64,000 nucleotides of DNA from Eutypa lata (Eukaryota; Ascomycota; Sordariomycetes; Xylariales; Diatrypaceae), in the NCBI GenBank assembly GCA_022661535.1, contig JAKULF010000004.1, positions 3,472,001-3,536,000 on the forward strand, given 5' to 3'. Position numbers and translations under genes: made by a program. Shown here in pieces: positions 46,895 to 58,249 of this stretch (the stretch's first letter is position 1; each line of letters opens with the position of its first letter). Under the pieces are notes generated by a model that saw only the letters and a program-made list of their open reading frames with translations, was not told the DNA's origin and made no database searches.

Positions 46895-48772
46895 TCACCA
46901 CGTGAAGCTTTCTTCTTCGAAATGTATCACATTGCCGAAGTCTTGACACTCGCGTACACCATGCCGCACGTCGTCAGCCAGAGCCCCAGGCCCGCAGACT
47001 GTAACGCACATGGCGCCGACCTGCTCTTCCACTTCCCTCTTTAGGAGCGTAGAGACATCAGGTCGACCTGGAAACATCTGAACGGTGCTGGAAGGTGAAT
47101 GTATTTCTTTGGCGTTCTTCGGTCTGGTAATGAACAGCCGGACATTTAGGATCTCTCTGCGGTTAGGCATGCGCAGAACCTCATCCATCCACGGCCGTAC
47201 CCACTGCAAGGCATCGGTATCGCGCATGATCCATACCAGCGTGATACGTCTCGTAGCCACAGTACCATTATTGAAACCCTCGATAAGTGGTTTTAAGTGC
47301 GACATCTGATGCGTTATGCCAGTCGCGCCGGCAAATAGTACAACATGACCATACGAGTCGAGAGAGTGGTGGCCAGCATAAGGGCCTTCTAGCGCCGCAC
47401 GAAGTCGGATCGACTGGGCACCCCCAGCACAAGCTTTGTTGTACAACTTTCTCGTGAATCCGGAGTGTGCTCCGATGATGAAAGAAACGGCTGTTGTCCC
47501 CCTCTTGATGTCGGCTTCCGTATAGTTCTTCTCTATGATAGCCGTCTTGTCGGCGTCAGGCATGTGCTCGACCCAAGCAACAGAAAATGGATGACTCTCC
47601 CAAGGGTTAACGCCCATGAAACGAAGATAGGCGTGCGTTCCTGCTTCAACTTCGACATGCCGTGGCAGATACATCGTGACGCGGCAACTATCACCGGGCA
47701 TGGGCTCGACGAGTGCTTCGGTGAGACCCTTGGATGACCAGTTGTTGTAGGCGAGGTGGAACATGCGGGCAAGTCGATCGGCGAACCAGAGAACGAAGAT
47801 GGCCATTACCATCGGAAGTTGTGGCAGGATACCAACATGCGCAGTGACGCAGTGGACCCATGTCATGGCGAAAATTATGAAGGCGAGGATGATGTGGACG
47901 TTGAGAAATGTCTCGTAAAAAGCGTGTCGCAGTGGTGAGACGGATAGAACGAGGAGGATCATCAGGGCGATGGTGCCCACAGAGCCAGATGCGATGAACG
48001 AGTCTTTGATCAACTTTCGGTTCATCCCATCCCAACCATTAGCAGCAACATAGACATAAGCCCAAGCAATCGTGTGGATAACCGCCTCAATCACGACGAT
48101 GCGGCCTAACCAACGGTGCAACAGGTTGTATGTATCAAAGCTAACCTTCAGCATGAGGATGAGGGGGTTATTCCGGCCAGCAAGGATAATGAGTGGCACC
48201 ATGTTGACAGCAGAGAGTGTACCAGATCGACCTCGAATCTCAGCAGCTAGAGCGTAACGGTTCTCTTGGTCCCAGTCAACTACCAGAGTATAGACCAAGT
48301 TGCTAATTAGGTAAAGAGCTAGGATGACAAAGTGGAGCCGCGAGGGTAAGGTTCCGATGCTGATGGCTTTGGATAACTGAATTTCTCGATTATGACGCTT
48401 ACTCCACAAGGGAGCATATATGAGGTGCTTCTTCAAGCTTGGCATCCACTTCAGTTGGGATGTCTTCCAATAGCCCTGCCTTTCGGGTGGTGTCGACATA
48501 GCCGAGACTTGTCGAAGCTTGCACCAAACGATCTCGAAAAGGCGTATTGCAAGTACAAGGAGGGCGAGAATACCGAGCGTCCAATATAACATGTCCTTAA
48601 AGAGCATGTTTATAGGCTGGTTGACGCCATTTAGGGCAGTGGCGAACGGGGCGACAGTGTTGGCGGCTGCCGCTTGTTCTGCTTCGGTCCCCGTCCCCGA
48701 GTCTCGGAGGGCGAGGGCTGGTGTTGGTGTGAACGGCCCGAGGGCAGCGATCCGGCGCCGCAGTAAAAACAT
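46895..48772 (-). CDS. Ferric-chelate (metallo)reductase, FRE family
   Basis: A membrane flavocytochrome that reduces Fe(III) or Cu(II) outside the cell using cytosolic NADPH, for reductive metal uptake. The single exon encodes 625 residues if started at ATG 48772 (MFLLRRRIAAL); an in-frame ATG at 48841 would add 23 residues unlike a signal or membrane segment. There is an N-terminal membrane segment near MLYWTLGILALLVLAIRL and a ferric-reductase transmembrane core. Paired haem histidines lie in LLHRWLGR/VIHTIAW and FLNVHIIL/TWVHC. The FAD-binding motif is HPFSVAW. The NADPH-binding motif is VVLFAGATGITHQMSHL, and the C-terminal signature CGPGALADDV is followed by EEESFTW. Upstream TGATAA repeats (about 49102-49120) could bind an iron-responsive GATA factor; this is speculative. 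Confidence 0.92.
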   Translation of the reverse strand: MFLLRRRIAALGPFTPTPALALRDSGTGTEAEQAAAANTVAPFATALNGVNQPINMLFKDMLYWTLGILALLVLAIRLFEIVWCKLRQVSAMSTPPERQGYWKTSQLKWMPSLKKHLIYAPLWSKRHNREIQLSKAISIGTLPSRLHFVILALYLISNLVYTLVVDWDQENRYALAAEIRGRSGTLSAVNMVPLIILAGRNNPLILMLKVSFDTYNLLHRWLGRIVVIEAVIHTIAWAYVYVAANGWDGMNRKLIKDSFIASGSVGTIALMILLVLSVSPLRHAFYETFLNVHIILAFIIFAMTWVHCVTAHVGILPQLPMVMAIFVLWFADRLARMFHLAYNNWSSKGLTEALVEPMPGDSCRVTMYLPRHVEVEAGTHAYLRFMGVNPWESHPFSVAWVEHMPDADKTAIIEKNYTEADIKRGTTAVSFIIGAHSGFTRKLYNKACAGGAQSIRLRAALEGPYAGHHSLDSYGHVVLFAGATGITHQMSHLKPLIEGFNNGTVATRRITLVWIMRDTDALQWVRPWMDEVLRMPNRREILNVRLFITRPKNAKEIHSPSSTVQMFPGRPDVSTLLKREVEEQVGAMCVTVCGPGALADDVRHGVRECQDFGNVIHFEEESFTW

Positions 48773-51700
48773 TTTTGGTGTGTATAATATGTGCGTTTTG
48801 TTTTGTTGATGAATGGTCGCTCTTGGCGATGTCTTAATCAAGTCGGAAAAAGAGTGTAAACTTGAAACCAGGCAAACCTGGGGGGAACCAAGGGAAATCT
48901 ATAGTGCAATGTTGTTCTTTCGACGCTGGTCCAGAAGTCTAAAGGGCAAAGAAAAAACGAGTGGTCTGAGGCATAAGTCATAAATGCATTGTTCAGAAAC
49001 AACAAAGGTATAGAAGCATGGTATGATGGCGAATTCTTTGTCCGTCTAGGCGGTCCGTGTCGTTGAGTGACAAACGGGACGTATACTTTCTTCGTTCCAA
49101 TGTGATAACAATGTGATAAAATGAAAGGAGACGAAGAAGCCTAGACCAAATGCAGTGCCGATATCAGAACTATAGGGCGGGTATCTTCCCTTTGTCCTTG
49201 GTTGAAGTGAGCGCGTTTGCTTCGGGAGTTCTGGCCGAATATTGAAGATGAAGTTGTTCCAAATAAGGAAAGTGTGGGGTAAAAACAGGTGTTGATATAT
49301 TGGCTGACTCGAAAGATCGTGAAGGATGTTCGGTAGATGGTCCGAAGCAGCATAGACTGGTGGTGTGGCCGAGCAGCGGGTGGTGGTTGCAGATCCTGAT
49401 TTCCGGCACAAGCACTCCCGTTCGGACGTCTGTCTAACTACCCCAAATACTGACGGGGTTGCAGCGTATTGAACTTCGATGTACCAGAATAAAGAATGAA
49501 GGAATGGGATGAGAGAGAGCTTGTTTAGAAGCAGCGAAAGATTTCTGAATTGATTGTTAACTGGCAATGATTCTAGACCTCGGTGTGGATATTGAACAGT
49601 GCATCAAGCTGGAAAATTGGGATGTTCGTTTAGCGGGCAACCAAGTTGTGGCTGTGACCCAGTCTTTATGCAGTGATAGTCTTGGAATGGTTATGATTGA
49701 AGTCGATGTAAATACCGAAGAACTAAATTATCAAACAAAAAGTAAAGACCTCACGTTGGTTTATCAAAGGGAAGATCCGAAAAAACAAGAAATAGATAAA
49801 CAATTAAATCATTGACTAGAAGAGGGTGATTCCTACTAGATATGAGTATGTTAAATACGTCCAAGCCACCGTCCGATTACGATTACCCCTTGCATTAGAT
49901 CTACCCGTGTTCTTTCGTATTTCTAGATGTATACTTCGTACTTGGATTTAGCTACTAGAAATCTTGGTAGTGGCTCCATTGATGTTGTTTCTTTCCCAGT
50001 TTACCGGTTTTTGGAAGATAATACCGCCTTTGACTGCCTGGTTAGGTAGGCAGTTTAGAGAGGTTCCTCCCCTCCCCCAACATACGATCAAAACATACAT
50101 TAGACATGCCATGAATATAATCGTTATACCTAAAATACTGGGTTTGTTCAAAACGCAGCAGCCATGCAGAGTCCAAAAAGCATTGCTCGGTGACCTATCA
50201 TCACCCAAACAATCGAAGATTCTATTCCCTAGCCAAGTAACTAACTCATAAGTGAACAAGCTGTCGGGCTCCCTCTTGCTCAGGGGATTTCATAATGAAA
50301 CGCGCGGCCACTTCTGATTGGTGTGGAGTGTCTAGCTAGTATCTTGGACTATCCCTGTTGAAAGGGGAAGACTAGACTTAATAGGTCGGCTGTTTGTGAG
50401 GCTGGGTCTCTTCAGGGACATGATCCGAAAAGAGTAAAGGATGTTTCATTTATTTGATCAGCCTGAGCTTGGCGCAAATTAAGCAACATTCTTAGATGAT
50501 GATTGGTTCAGATAATTTGCCAAAAGACCATCCAAGCCCATCCAAGCCATTCAAGCCCATCTTTGAACGGGCATCCGTTCGGACGCCACCGACTCTCTCG
50601 TACGACATCATATGCCCGAAAATGACCTTTCATTATGCAGGTAACCCTTTAACTATTGAAGACTTCATGTAACCTCACGCGCGTATCTCTCAATCGGAAG
50701 GCGGGTACCTATCTTTCGGGTCGGGCTAAGGAATTGTAAGTAGGTACTTACAGGTATGTAATCCGGACTCCGCCAATACGGAACTACTAAACTGATGATA
50801 ATGATAATGACATTAACATTGGCAGTGGTTTTCAACAGGCCGACACTCCATATGAATAGAATAATACATACGTAGCTCGCACATGAGATATACCTCTATG
50901 TAGAAACTGTAAGAGCCATTGATAACAATGGCGTATTTTCAACTAACCTGGAAGGGACTGTGGATTTGCAATTATCCCCAGGTATATTTCTTCGATAAGC
51001 CTATGAAGCTGTTAGGTGAAGCTACCTTTTTACTACTTGATAGATAGTTAAGGAGTTTCTCACAAAAACACTTCGTAGAAGAACCGCCTAGCCGGTATCA
51101 TCATTTTGGATCTCTTATTCCCTATGTGGCCTGAGGGCCTCCTTCGGATCGTGCCGTCGCTTATACTCCCAAGGCGGCAAGCGTTGCCGTTAGTCCGGTA
51201 GACCTAACTCTTTAGCTTGTAAGAAGTCATTCACACCTTTTTATCTAGCTCTAACCACGGAGATGGGTAAGGGTATAGTCCGCCAAGCTTTTTACCATGT
51301 GCAGATAGGCTATCTGGTTTATATAGATGCAACGCCGAACATTTCTTGTCAGCTGTTCAATGTTCCCGTATTTTGATTCCTCCGGACTCTAGCTCAACCG
51401 TGGGCGATATTGACACTAGTAAGCTAATATATTTGACGAAGTCATATTTTCCGAATATCCTTATATTTCTTTAGCTTGCTAGTCACCTGAGCTTGACAAC
51501 CCCCACCTGATACAGCGTCCGTCGTTGTGCATGTGAAGCGGAGCTTACGTATATTAAACATGAGGACTAAGCGACGTGCTGCTTCGACTAACACAGCTAC
51601 GTACGATGTCGGTTGTACGGTTTTGCGCTTTATCGAAGCGCAACTTCTACACCGATGAGCGGCCAGGTCTAATTCAAATTAGGCTTGCGAAGTGGTCAGA

Positions 51701-53188
51701 TCATCGTGTGAACTAGAGTTGAATATATGTGTTGGTATAAATTCCCTAGCCATGATTGGCTCCTACCACCCTAACTAACATTGGTAAACGAATGGTTGGT
51801 TATGAGGAAACTAGTTAGGAAGAGGTTCAGTTGGCATTTATCTGCTTCGGTTAAAGTTGAGCCCTTTCCCTCAGTGCCATCGTAAGACCTAACTTGAGAA
51901 GGAGAGGTTTGACGACAATAAAGTATTTGAGACTAGCATCCTAGTTTGCCTCGGAGTTTATACCTTCATGTTAGGACTAATACGCATAGGAAGGGCCTCG
52001 ACTCAGCCACCACTTTTTCAAGTAGGTATAGGTACTACAGATTTAGTCTCAAGATCAGGAGCGTCGACAACGACGCCTAGGAGAGTACGCAGCGCTGAGC
52101 ACACTACTGACTGCACTGTACTTCTAGCCATTTTCCGAATCAAGGCCTATCAAACTTGGTTAGAATTGTGAAGAGAATGATGTTGCCTTCTTCAACAAAC
52201 TGCCTTTTCAAGGAAAGGACGCTATTGAAAATTTGAAGTTACCCAGCATGTCGCCTAGTCCTGAGGTGGTCTACGGGGAAAGGTGGCGAGAAGAAAGTAT
52301 GTATGCTCGGTATTCCCCACAGGATCTAGGCCGGACGGATTCATCAATCAAGGAAATGCTAGGACAACGGAAATCTCTATAAGTTGAACTGTGTAAGCCA
52401 ATTATCATCTTGCTTGCATCCAAATAGGGAAAACTAGAGGTAGAGTAGTGCCTTTCGGTCTTTGTAGTCTTTTCTTGACGATTTAGGAAAATGGGTATGA
52501 AATGGCTGAGTTTAAAATCTGGTGCTAAGGTTGAGTGAGACAACATTGGATACTATCTAGTAGTCTAAAGATTGTGATATTCTCTTAGCATGCGAGATAT
52601 GAGGTTATGGTTTCGTTGGATCTTTTTTTTTCGATATCATTTCGTTAAGTTGACAACATCTGTTGTCAATGCTGCATAAAACTGGGACGTACCGGTTATG
52701 TCGATAGGATCGGATAATAACATATAGCAATCCTTAAAAGGGGGCTAATAGGAGTGGGGCCATATTATCGCTATAAACGTGCAAAGATGTCTACCGTAAT
52801 AAGGAAGTCGCAGCTCAAGGCTGATACATACATACCGACCTACATTTAACACATTTAATCTGTGAATTTACATGATGTAACATTCCGCGACCGTTAAGAC
52901 TCATGAGAATACAGAATCGGACGCAGCTTCTTTAAATCGAAGAAGCCGTGAGAAAGCCAGGGCCAAGTCAGTCTTGTCTGATATCGACAGTTAACGTTAG
53001 TTACCCAACGCAGGAGCAGACTAGAGGCTACTTGTGCACAGAAGACTTCAAAACCGACATGACCTTTCGTCACCAGAGAACACCCCGCAGAATGGTGAAA
53101 GAGGGATGAATGGTCATCTCACTGCCTTCTTCATTGTCGACAGCTATCTCCATTCACTACATTCATTCTATGACTTGATTCTGAGGCC
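48773..53188. other. 4.4-kb gene-poor region
   Basis: No recognisable coding region. It includes the ferric reductase promoter with two TGATAA motifs near 49102-49120. Frames of up to 173 codons exist but start with TTG and have no domain features. I saw no tRNA or rRNA signature. Confidence 0.5.
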
Positions 53189-55564
53189 ATGTCTCGATTT
53201 CTAAACCCTGCCAAGATTGGCCTGTTGGCCCTAATCGAACTATATACCAACAAGGCGGTACCGACCTCTTCGATTGTCGAGGTTCTTTCCTTCATCACAT
53301 CCCATTTGATCGACTATGATCTTTCAAGCACGTCTACCGACCCTAAAGGACGATGGAAGAGAGCAGAGAGCACCGTCGGCCTGGTCATCTCGATTGCCGA
53401 TTTCGAGAAGGTCTTAACCCCACTTACCGCAGCATCTGGCATGCCAGGTCGGACTCTGTGGTATGTTTTTGTCGACAAGCTATGGAATATTGATTCTTTT
53501 GATGCTCTCCATACATTTGTCAACAATTGCTCTAAGCTTTTAGTCAAGACTAAGGAGGAGCTGCGTCGCGATGCCGAGATGGGCATTGCTGCCCCTGGAC
53601 CTGAGGTCATTCTACTATCTCGCAATTCGCCCTTTGGTGCCTTCGTGCGCAGAGCACAGCTAGAATTCACACGACTGAGATTTCACGACTCCCTTGAATT
53701 ATGGAAAGACTTTGTCAAGTACCGTCAGACAACCGCGACCTATTATCGCAGGAAGACATCTTCATTCCAGAGGCTCAGCTTCGACAATGTCCTCCTGACT
53801 GGAGAGTCAGAATGGGGTACAGGTGTAGAAGCCATCGCGTCGGTAGCATATGGCGACATGCTTCGGGATGATCCGACATCAACGCTGCCTGTCAGCACAG
53901 ATGACATTGAGAAACTCTTGGAGTTTCAGATCGAGCAAATGCAGAAGTATGGCAGCCGAATACCCTTAGAGATACGACACCAGTTTCAAGATCTGCTCAA
54001 TGACAGCTCCATGATTCCGAGTCTTTCCCACTACCTTAGTTACCTAGACGCCTGGAGAGCGGGCGATTACTCAACGTCCTTTGACTATCTACATCGATAC
54101 TTCGACTACACGATGCAGAACCGGGACAGATTATTCTACCAGTACGCCTTAATGAACCTTGCAGTACTCCAGGCCGACTTTGGATGCTATAAGGAAGCGG
54201 TTGCCGCGATGTTAGAGACTGTCTCGACAGCTAGAGAAAATCGGGACATGACCTGTTTGAACTTCGCTCTCAACTGGCTCTTCCATTTCGGTCGAGCGCA
54301 CCCTGAGGTCACCAGACTGTTAGAGTCAAATAGCATGCTTGGCACAACCAAGGAGTCGCTAGCATTTCTACGAAACAAAGCCAAGGAGACGGGTATGTGG
54401 TCGTTGTGGAGTTCAGCTCTCATGAGCGAGGCCAAAATGTGCCTCTCCAATGGTGAAAACATAGCCACAGCCCTAGAGCATATAGTCAGAAGCTCCCAGA
54501 TATTAGTGGAACGCAACATCAAGAGCATGATAGGCTCGCAACTATCCCTCGGTATCGCATTATGGGATCGCCTCGGCGTCTCCTATCTTTCCTTCACCAC
54601 CTGTGAAGTATTCCTGCGCTGCCACGCGCGTCACTCGATATTCGACGACGAGCTCAAAGTCACAAGCCGACAAGCCTCTATGCTAGCCCTGCGAGGTAAA
54701 TACGACGAAGCCCTCTCCAAACTCGAAAGCCTCGAGGCGAACTCCCTCCGCGCCTGGAAATCCAGCCAATACTGGCACAAGTTCCGGGGCATCATCAAGC
54801 TACGACGGGACCTCCACCACAACAACCTAGACGGCGCCGAGCTCCTCCTATCGCAGCTCCTACAGTCCAAGAGCGAGGACCTAGAGCCCGACCTCGCCTT
54901 CGTCATCGACACCCTGCACGTGGACTGCCTCGCGCGACGCGGCGACCTCCCGGCGGCCCTCGCCAAGGTTGAGTCGCTCGTCGCCATCTTCCGCGACGAG
55001 AACAAGGACGTCGCGCTACGTATACGCCTCCTGCTCCTCAAGGCTGAGCTGCTCGACCGCGCCGGCCGGTCCCGCAAGAGTCTGACCATCTCCATGCGCG
55101 CACTCCACGCTGCCTGGCGCGCCCGCCTGTTACCTTACTTGTGGCCGGCGGCCGGCAGCGTCGCTGTCGTGCTGATCTCCCTGGGCGAGTTCCCGGCCGC
55201 GGTGCGCCTGCTCGCCGCCGTGCTCCCGCGCGCCCTCGAGTGCAGCAACGCCGCCATGGTGGCGCGGCTCTACGCGCTGCTGGGCGACGCGCAGGTCGGG
55301 ATGGCGGGCGAGAATGTGGCTGATGGTGGTGGTGCTGGATCGAGCCGGGGTAGACGGGAGTGTTTCACCAAGGCGATGGCGGCGTTCGAGAAGGCGTTCG
55401 ATCACTACTCCGCCATCGAGGACGTCGGGAACCAGTGCGAGATGCTGGCTAAGAAGGCCACCCTCATGAAGATGGCGGGAGATCATCTGCTCGCGAATGA
55501 TTATGCGGCGGCGTATGTGGCGCTGAGACGGGAGGCGATGGAGAAGTGGGGTTTTAGGGGTTAG
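53189..55564 (+). CDS. APC5: Anaphase-promoting complex subunit 5
   Basis: A scaffold subunit of the APC/C ubiquitin ligase, which drives the metaphase-anaphase transition. The single exon encodes 791 residues starting MSRFLNPAKIGLLALIELY, typical of fungal Apc5. The family core is YLSYLDAWRAGDYSTSFDYLHRYFDY, followed by tetratricopeptide-like helices (LMNLAVLQADFGCYKEAVAA, LNFALNWLFHFGRAHP). The C-terminal half is a series of Ala/Leu-rich TPR helices, with GC content and codon bias rising sharply from about 54.6 kb. The stop TAG at 55562-55564 is part of a G-rich TTAGGGG-like repeat, so the last codons (GFRG) come from the repeat edge. It is convergent with CIA30. Confidence 0.9.
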   Translation: MSRFLNPAKIGLLALIELYTNKAVPTSSIVEVLSFITSHLIDYDLSSTSTDPKGRWKRAESTVGLVISIADFEKVLTPLTAASGMPGRTLWYVFVDKLWNIDSFDALHTFVNNCSKLLVKTKEELRRDAEMGIAAPGPEVILLSRNSPFGAFVRRAQLEFTRLRFHDSLELWKDFVKYRQTTATYYRRKTSSFQRLSFDNVLLTGESEWGTGVEAIASVAYGDMLRDDPTSTLPVSTDDIEKLLEFQIEQMQKYGSRIPLEIRHQFQDLLNDSSMIPSLSHYLSYLDAWRAGDYSTSFDYLHRYFDYTMQNRDRLFYQYALMNLAVLQADFGCYKEAVAAMLETVSTARENRDMTCLNFALNWLFHFGRAHPEVTRLLESNSMLGTTKESLAFLRNKAKETGMWSLWSSALMSEAKMCLSNGENIATALEHIVRSSQILVERNIKSMIGSQLSLGIALWDRLGVSYLSFTTCEVFLRCHARHSIFDDELKVTSRQASMLALRGKYDEALSKLESLEANSLRAWKSSQYWHKFRGIIKLRRDLHHNNLDGAELLLSQLLQSKSEDLEPDLAFVIDTLHVDCLARRGDLPAALAKVESLVAIFRDENKDVALRIRLLLLKAELLDRAGRSRKSLTISMRALHAAWRARLLPYLWPAAGSVAVVLISLGEFPAAVRLLAAVLPRALECSNAAMVARLYALLGDAQVGMAGENVADGGGAGSSRGRRECFTKAMAAFEKAFDHYSAIEDVGNQCEMLAKKATLMKMAGDHLLANDYAAAYVALRREAMEKWGFRG

Positions 55565-55588
55565 GGGTTAGGGATTAGGGATTAGGGG
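55557..55588 (+). repeat. Telomere-like G-rich tract at the APC5 stop codon
   Basis: Five G-runs of three or four separated by TTA or ATTA (GGGG, GGGG, GGG, GGG, GGGG). This meets the usual G-quadruplex pattern and lies on the APC5 sense strand. Confidence 0.8.
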
Positions 55589-56311
55589 AGATGAGATGAG
55601 ATGATGAGATACTTGGTATGTGTCTTTGCGTCTATGCTGTGTTGTATTCTGAGTGTTTCAGTCAATGGTCTTCTGGCTGGCTGGCTGGCTGGCTGATTTG
55701 TGGTGGTAGGATGTACCAAACAGTCGATTCAAGCAAGTGACTTGACTGTTATCAGGTTTCGCATGATTGCTGAACTGTACTACTAGATGTAATTGAGGGC
55801 AAGGCAAACCCCTAGGAAGAAAAACAAGAAAAGCAAGAAGAAAAAAGGAAAGGGAGACACAGGAAGAAATCATGATAATTAGCTAGACTTGAGCAGTTGA
55901 CCCTCAGGGGGGAAATGAATAAAGCTGCGTTTCGCTTAGGTTATTAGTAAGGTCTTTTATCCGTACAAATCCTACAGTAGCGGGCCATTTCCCTTTCTAC
56001 CTTTGAATAAAGAGTCTCTCACTGAAAAAGACGGCTCTCGTTAGTGAGCATTTATGTAACTATGTCCGGCAACTCTCGGAACTATCACGTTGCTGCTCAT
56101 TAGGTACTCGCTCGTAAATTAAGTATGCATCTCTTAGAAATGTGCTGTTGGTATCATATACATACATTCATACCTATTTGAATGGGATTCCACTTGCAGG
56201 ACTGTCTAAAGCCGTGCTTGCATCATACCAATTTTGTTGTCATCCAAACTGCCCCCCATATACTTCGTATGTACATCGCCATATGATATTGTTAGTGAAG
56301 CATAGTGTTGT
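55589..56311. other. Intergenic between convergent APC5 and CIA30
   Basis: About 720 nt, AT-rich in its middle, bounded on both sides by G-rich tracts on the respective sense strands. GAGAT tandems lie at 55589-55612. No gene seen. Confidence 0.5.
55673..55694 (+). repeat. (CTGG)n microsatellite
   Basis: Five and a half tandem CTGG units in the APC5-CIA30 interval. Confidence 0.85.
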
Positions 56312-56336
56312 CCCCTATCCCCTATCCCCTAATCCC
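56312..56336 (-). repeat. Telomere-like G-rich tract just after the CIA30 stop codon
   Basis: On the minus (CIA30 sense) strand it reads GGG, GGGG, GGGG, GGGG separated by ATTA or ATA, beginning 4 nt after the TGA stop. It meets the G-quadruplex pattern. Confidence 0.8.
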
Positions 56337-56339
56337 TTG

Positions 56340-57280
56340 TCACTCATTCCAGCTAATATTCTTCCCCTGCTTATTCCTCAGCTGTCCCTCCTTCACAGCA
56401 GCAGGAGAAGCATTATCCTCAGGAGACTGCGGGGGTTGCTCATATTGATTATGATGATGATGGTGACTATAACCCTCGCTGGCATCATTCGTAGCCCAAA
56501 CGCGCGCAATGCACAGCTCGAAGGGCCCCGGCACGCGATCGGTCAAGCCGACGCCGATGGAGCGGACGCGGCGGCGCAGCATCTCGGTCTGGGGCTCGAC
56601 GACGAAGCCGTGGTTGGTGCGCACGAAGTCGTTCCACCGCACCAGCACGGTCTCCCACTCGCCGGGGCGGCGCGCGAACAGCCGGTGCTGGTGCAGGTCC
56701 GTCGGCTCGACCGACTCCGTCTGCACGTTGATCAGGTAGCTCCGCTCGTCCGTCCACCGCACCCGCAGCGCCAGGTACGTGTACATGTCGATGTCCCACA
56801 GCGAGCGCCCGAACACCGTCGGCGGCCGGTCCCGCGTCCGGAACCCCGCGTACCCCGACCGCTGCACGTCCGGCCGGTTCGGCGGCAGCGCCGTCGATAT
56901 GGCGCCGTGGAAGCGCGCGTGCGCTGGCTCTGATGTGGTGGGGGAAGGGGAGGGGGAGGAAGAGGAAGAAGAAGGTGAAGATGAAGAAGGAGGGACCCAG
57001 TCTAGGGATGCTGTCGAGTATCCCCCGATATCGGCATCGCTCATCACCTTGCAATCATCTACAGAGTCGGGCGAGGAGAAGTCGTGGAGTACGAACGGGC
57101 CTGATGGGCCCTTGACACCTTCGAGTTTGAAGGCTGTTCGGCGGATTGATAGTTAGAAAAGAAAGCAATGGCGGGAAGAGAAGAGAGAGAAGACTACGGA
57201 CCTATGTTGGAGAGGCGTTTGAATTCATCAAGACTGCGTCCCCAGAAGCCCTTGGACAGGCATGTTGCTGTCGGGCGCAT
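56340..57280 (-). CDS. Complex I intermediate-associated protein 30 (CIA30/NDUFAF1)
   Basis: A mitochondrial chaperone for assembly of the membrane arm of NADH:ubiquinone oxidoreductase. Exons on the minus strand: 57280-57202 and 57133-56340, with a 68-nt GT-AG intron (gtccgt...gaacag), giving 290 residues. The N-terminus MRPTATCLSKGFWGRSLDEF matches the fungal family. The CIA30 domain includes FVLHDFSSPDSVDDCKVMSD, the GYAGFRTRDRP strand, YTYLALRVR and VRSIGVGLTDRVPGPFELCI. An acidic/Ser-Pro insert interrupts the domain after DWVPP. The C-terminal tail has five consecutive histidines and low complexity. An in-frame ATG at 57376 would add 32 residues; it is less likely because homologues begin at MRPT. 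Confidence 0.9.
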
Positions 57281-58249
57281 CTTTGTGTTTGTTTTGTCTG
57301 ATGGGAGGAAGTCGATGTGATTATGTAGGGGAGCCAAAAGGCTCAATTCCTCATCTTTAACATTAGTAGTGGGCACAACCTAAATGATCCCGTGTTAGAG
57401 GTCTTGAGGTGTTCTGAAGTTACGGTACAGTTGGAGGTGTCTAGCTCTAGGTAGTGCAGGCCGAAATCTCCGTCATCGAGAACTCAAGACGGGTCGGCAT
57501 CACACTGATAAACTGATATGCAAATACCGAATAGGAAAGTAAGCTTTAATTAACTCGGCTTCTGGAAGCATGCAAGTGGTGCTCGAGAATGATGCACTAA
57601 AACAATATTACATGTAACTACGGATAGTACATAAGGTTACGTCAAGCTTGCGCCCCCCAGTGCCCAGCCGCGCAATTCCTTAAATGTTAGCGCTACATTG
57701 CAGCAGTGGGTGGAACAAGAGCAGGAAAGAGGCAGCAGCCAAGTGCATCTCCAATTAAAGCTTCAAATCGTCAACGAGATTCTCCAAGAGGCTGACGTTG
57801 CCCTTGTTCTTGGCAGTTGTTTTATTGTAGCCTGAAACTCAGTTGTAAATGTTTATTTCTTCTTGTCTTTTCTGAATTGTGGTGTTGTCGTCTCTCTTTC
57901 ACCCCCCCTTTTCAACGGACTAACAGCGTTATCACTGGCCTACCTAACTACTTCGTACTGTGGTGGGGTGTGCGCTTCTTCGTTAATCAACCTGCCTGGT
58001 GCTGATCTATATTTAATTACCACCTACGGAGACAGGTAGAGGTAAATACTAAATAGTTTTGGGTAGCGCTTCAAGTCTGAAGTGCCTTTACTTAACCGAC
58101 AACTTCTGGACATCGTAGTCCTTCCTCTCTTACACGACCACACGCGTATCCTCCATCGACTTCTGATCCATCGTATAATCCTATTCGAAGCATTGGGCTA
58201 GAGTTCACCGAATAGCGCCCAAGTACTTCGGTACAGCAAGTAGCCCATC
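57281..58249. other. Divergent promoter region between CIA30 and SLA2
   Basis: About 970 nt shared by two divergent genes. No coding region or clear motif. Confidence 0.45.

Noticed and set aside
46895..48841. Upstream ATG at 48841 as ferric reductase start
   Set aside because: The extra 23 residues are polar and unlike a leader; ATG 48772 begins a more typical N-terminus.
49046..49567. 173-codon minus-strand frame
   Set aside because: It starts with TTG, has no recognisable motif and lies in the ferric reductase upstream region.
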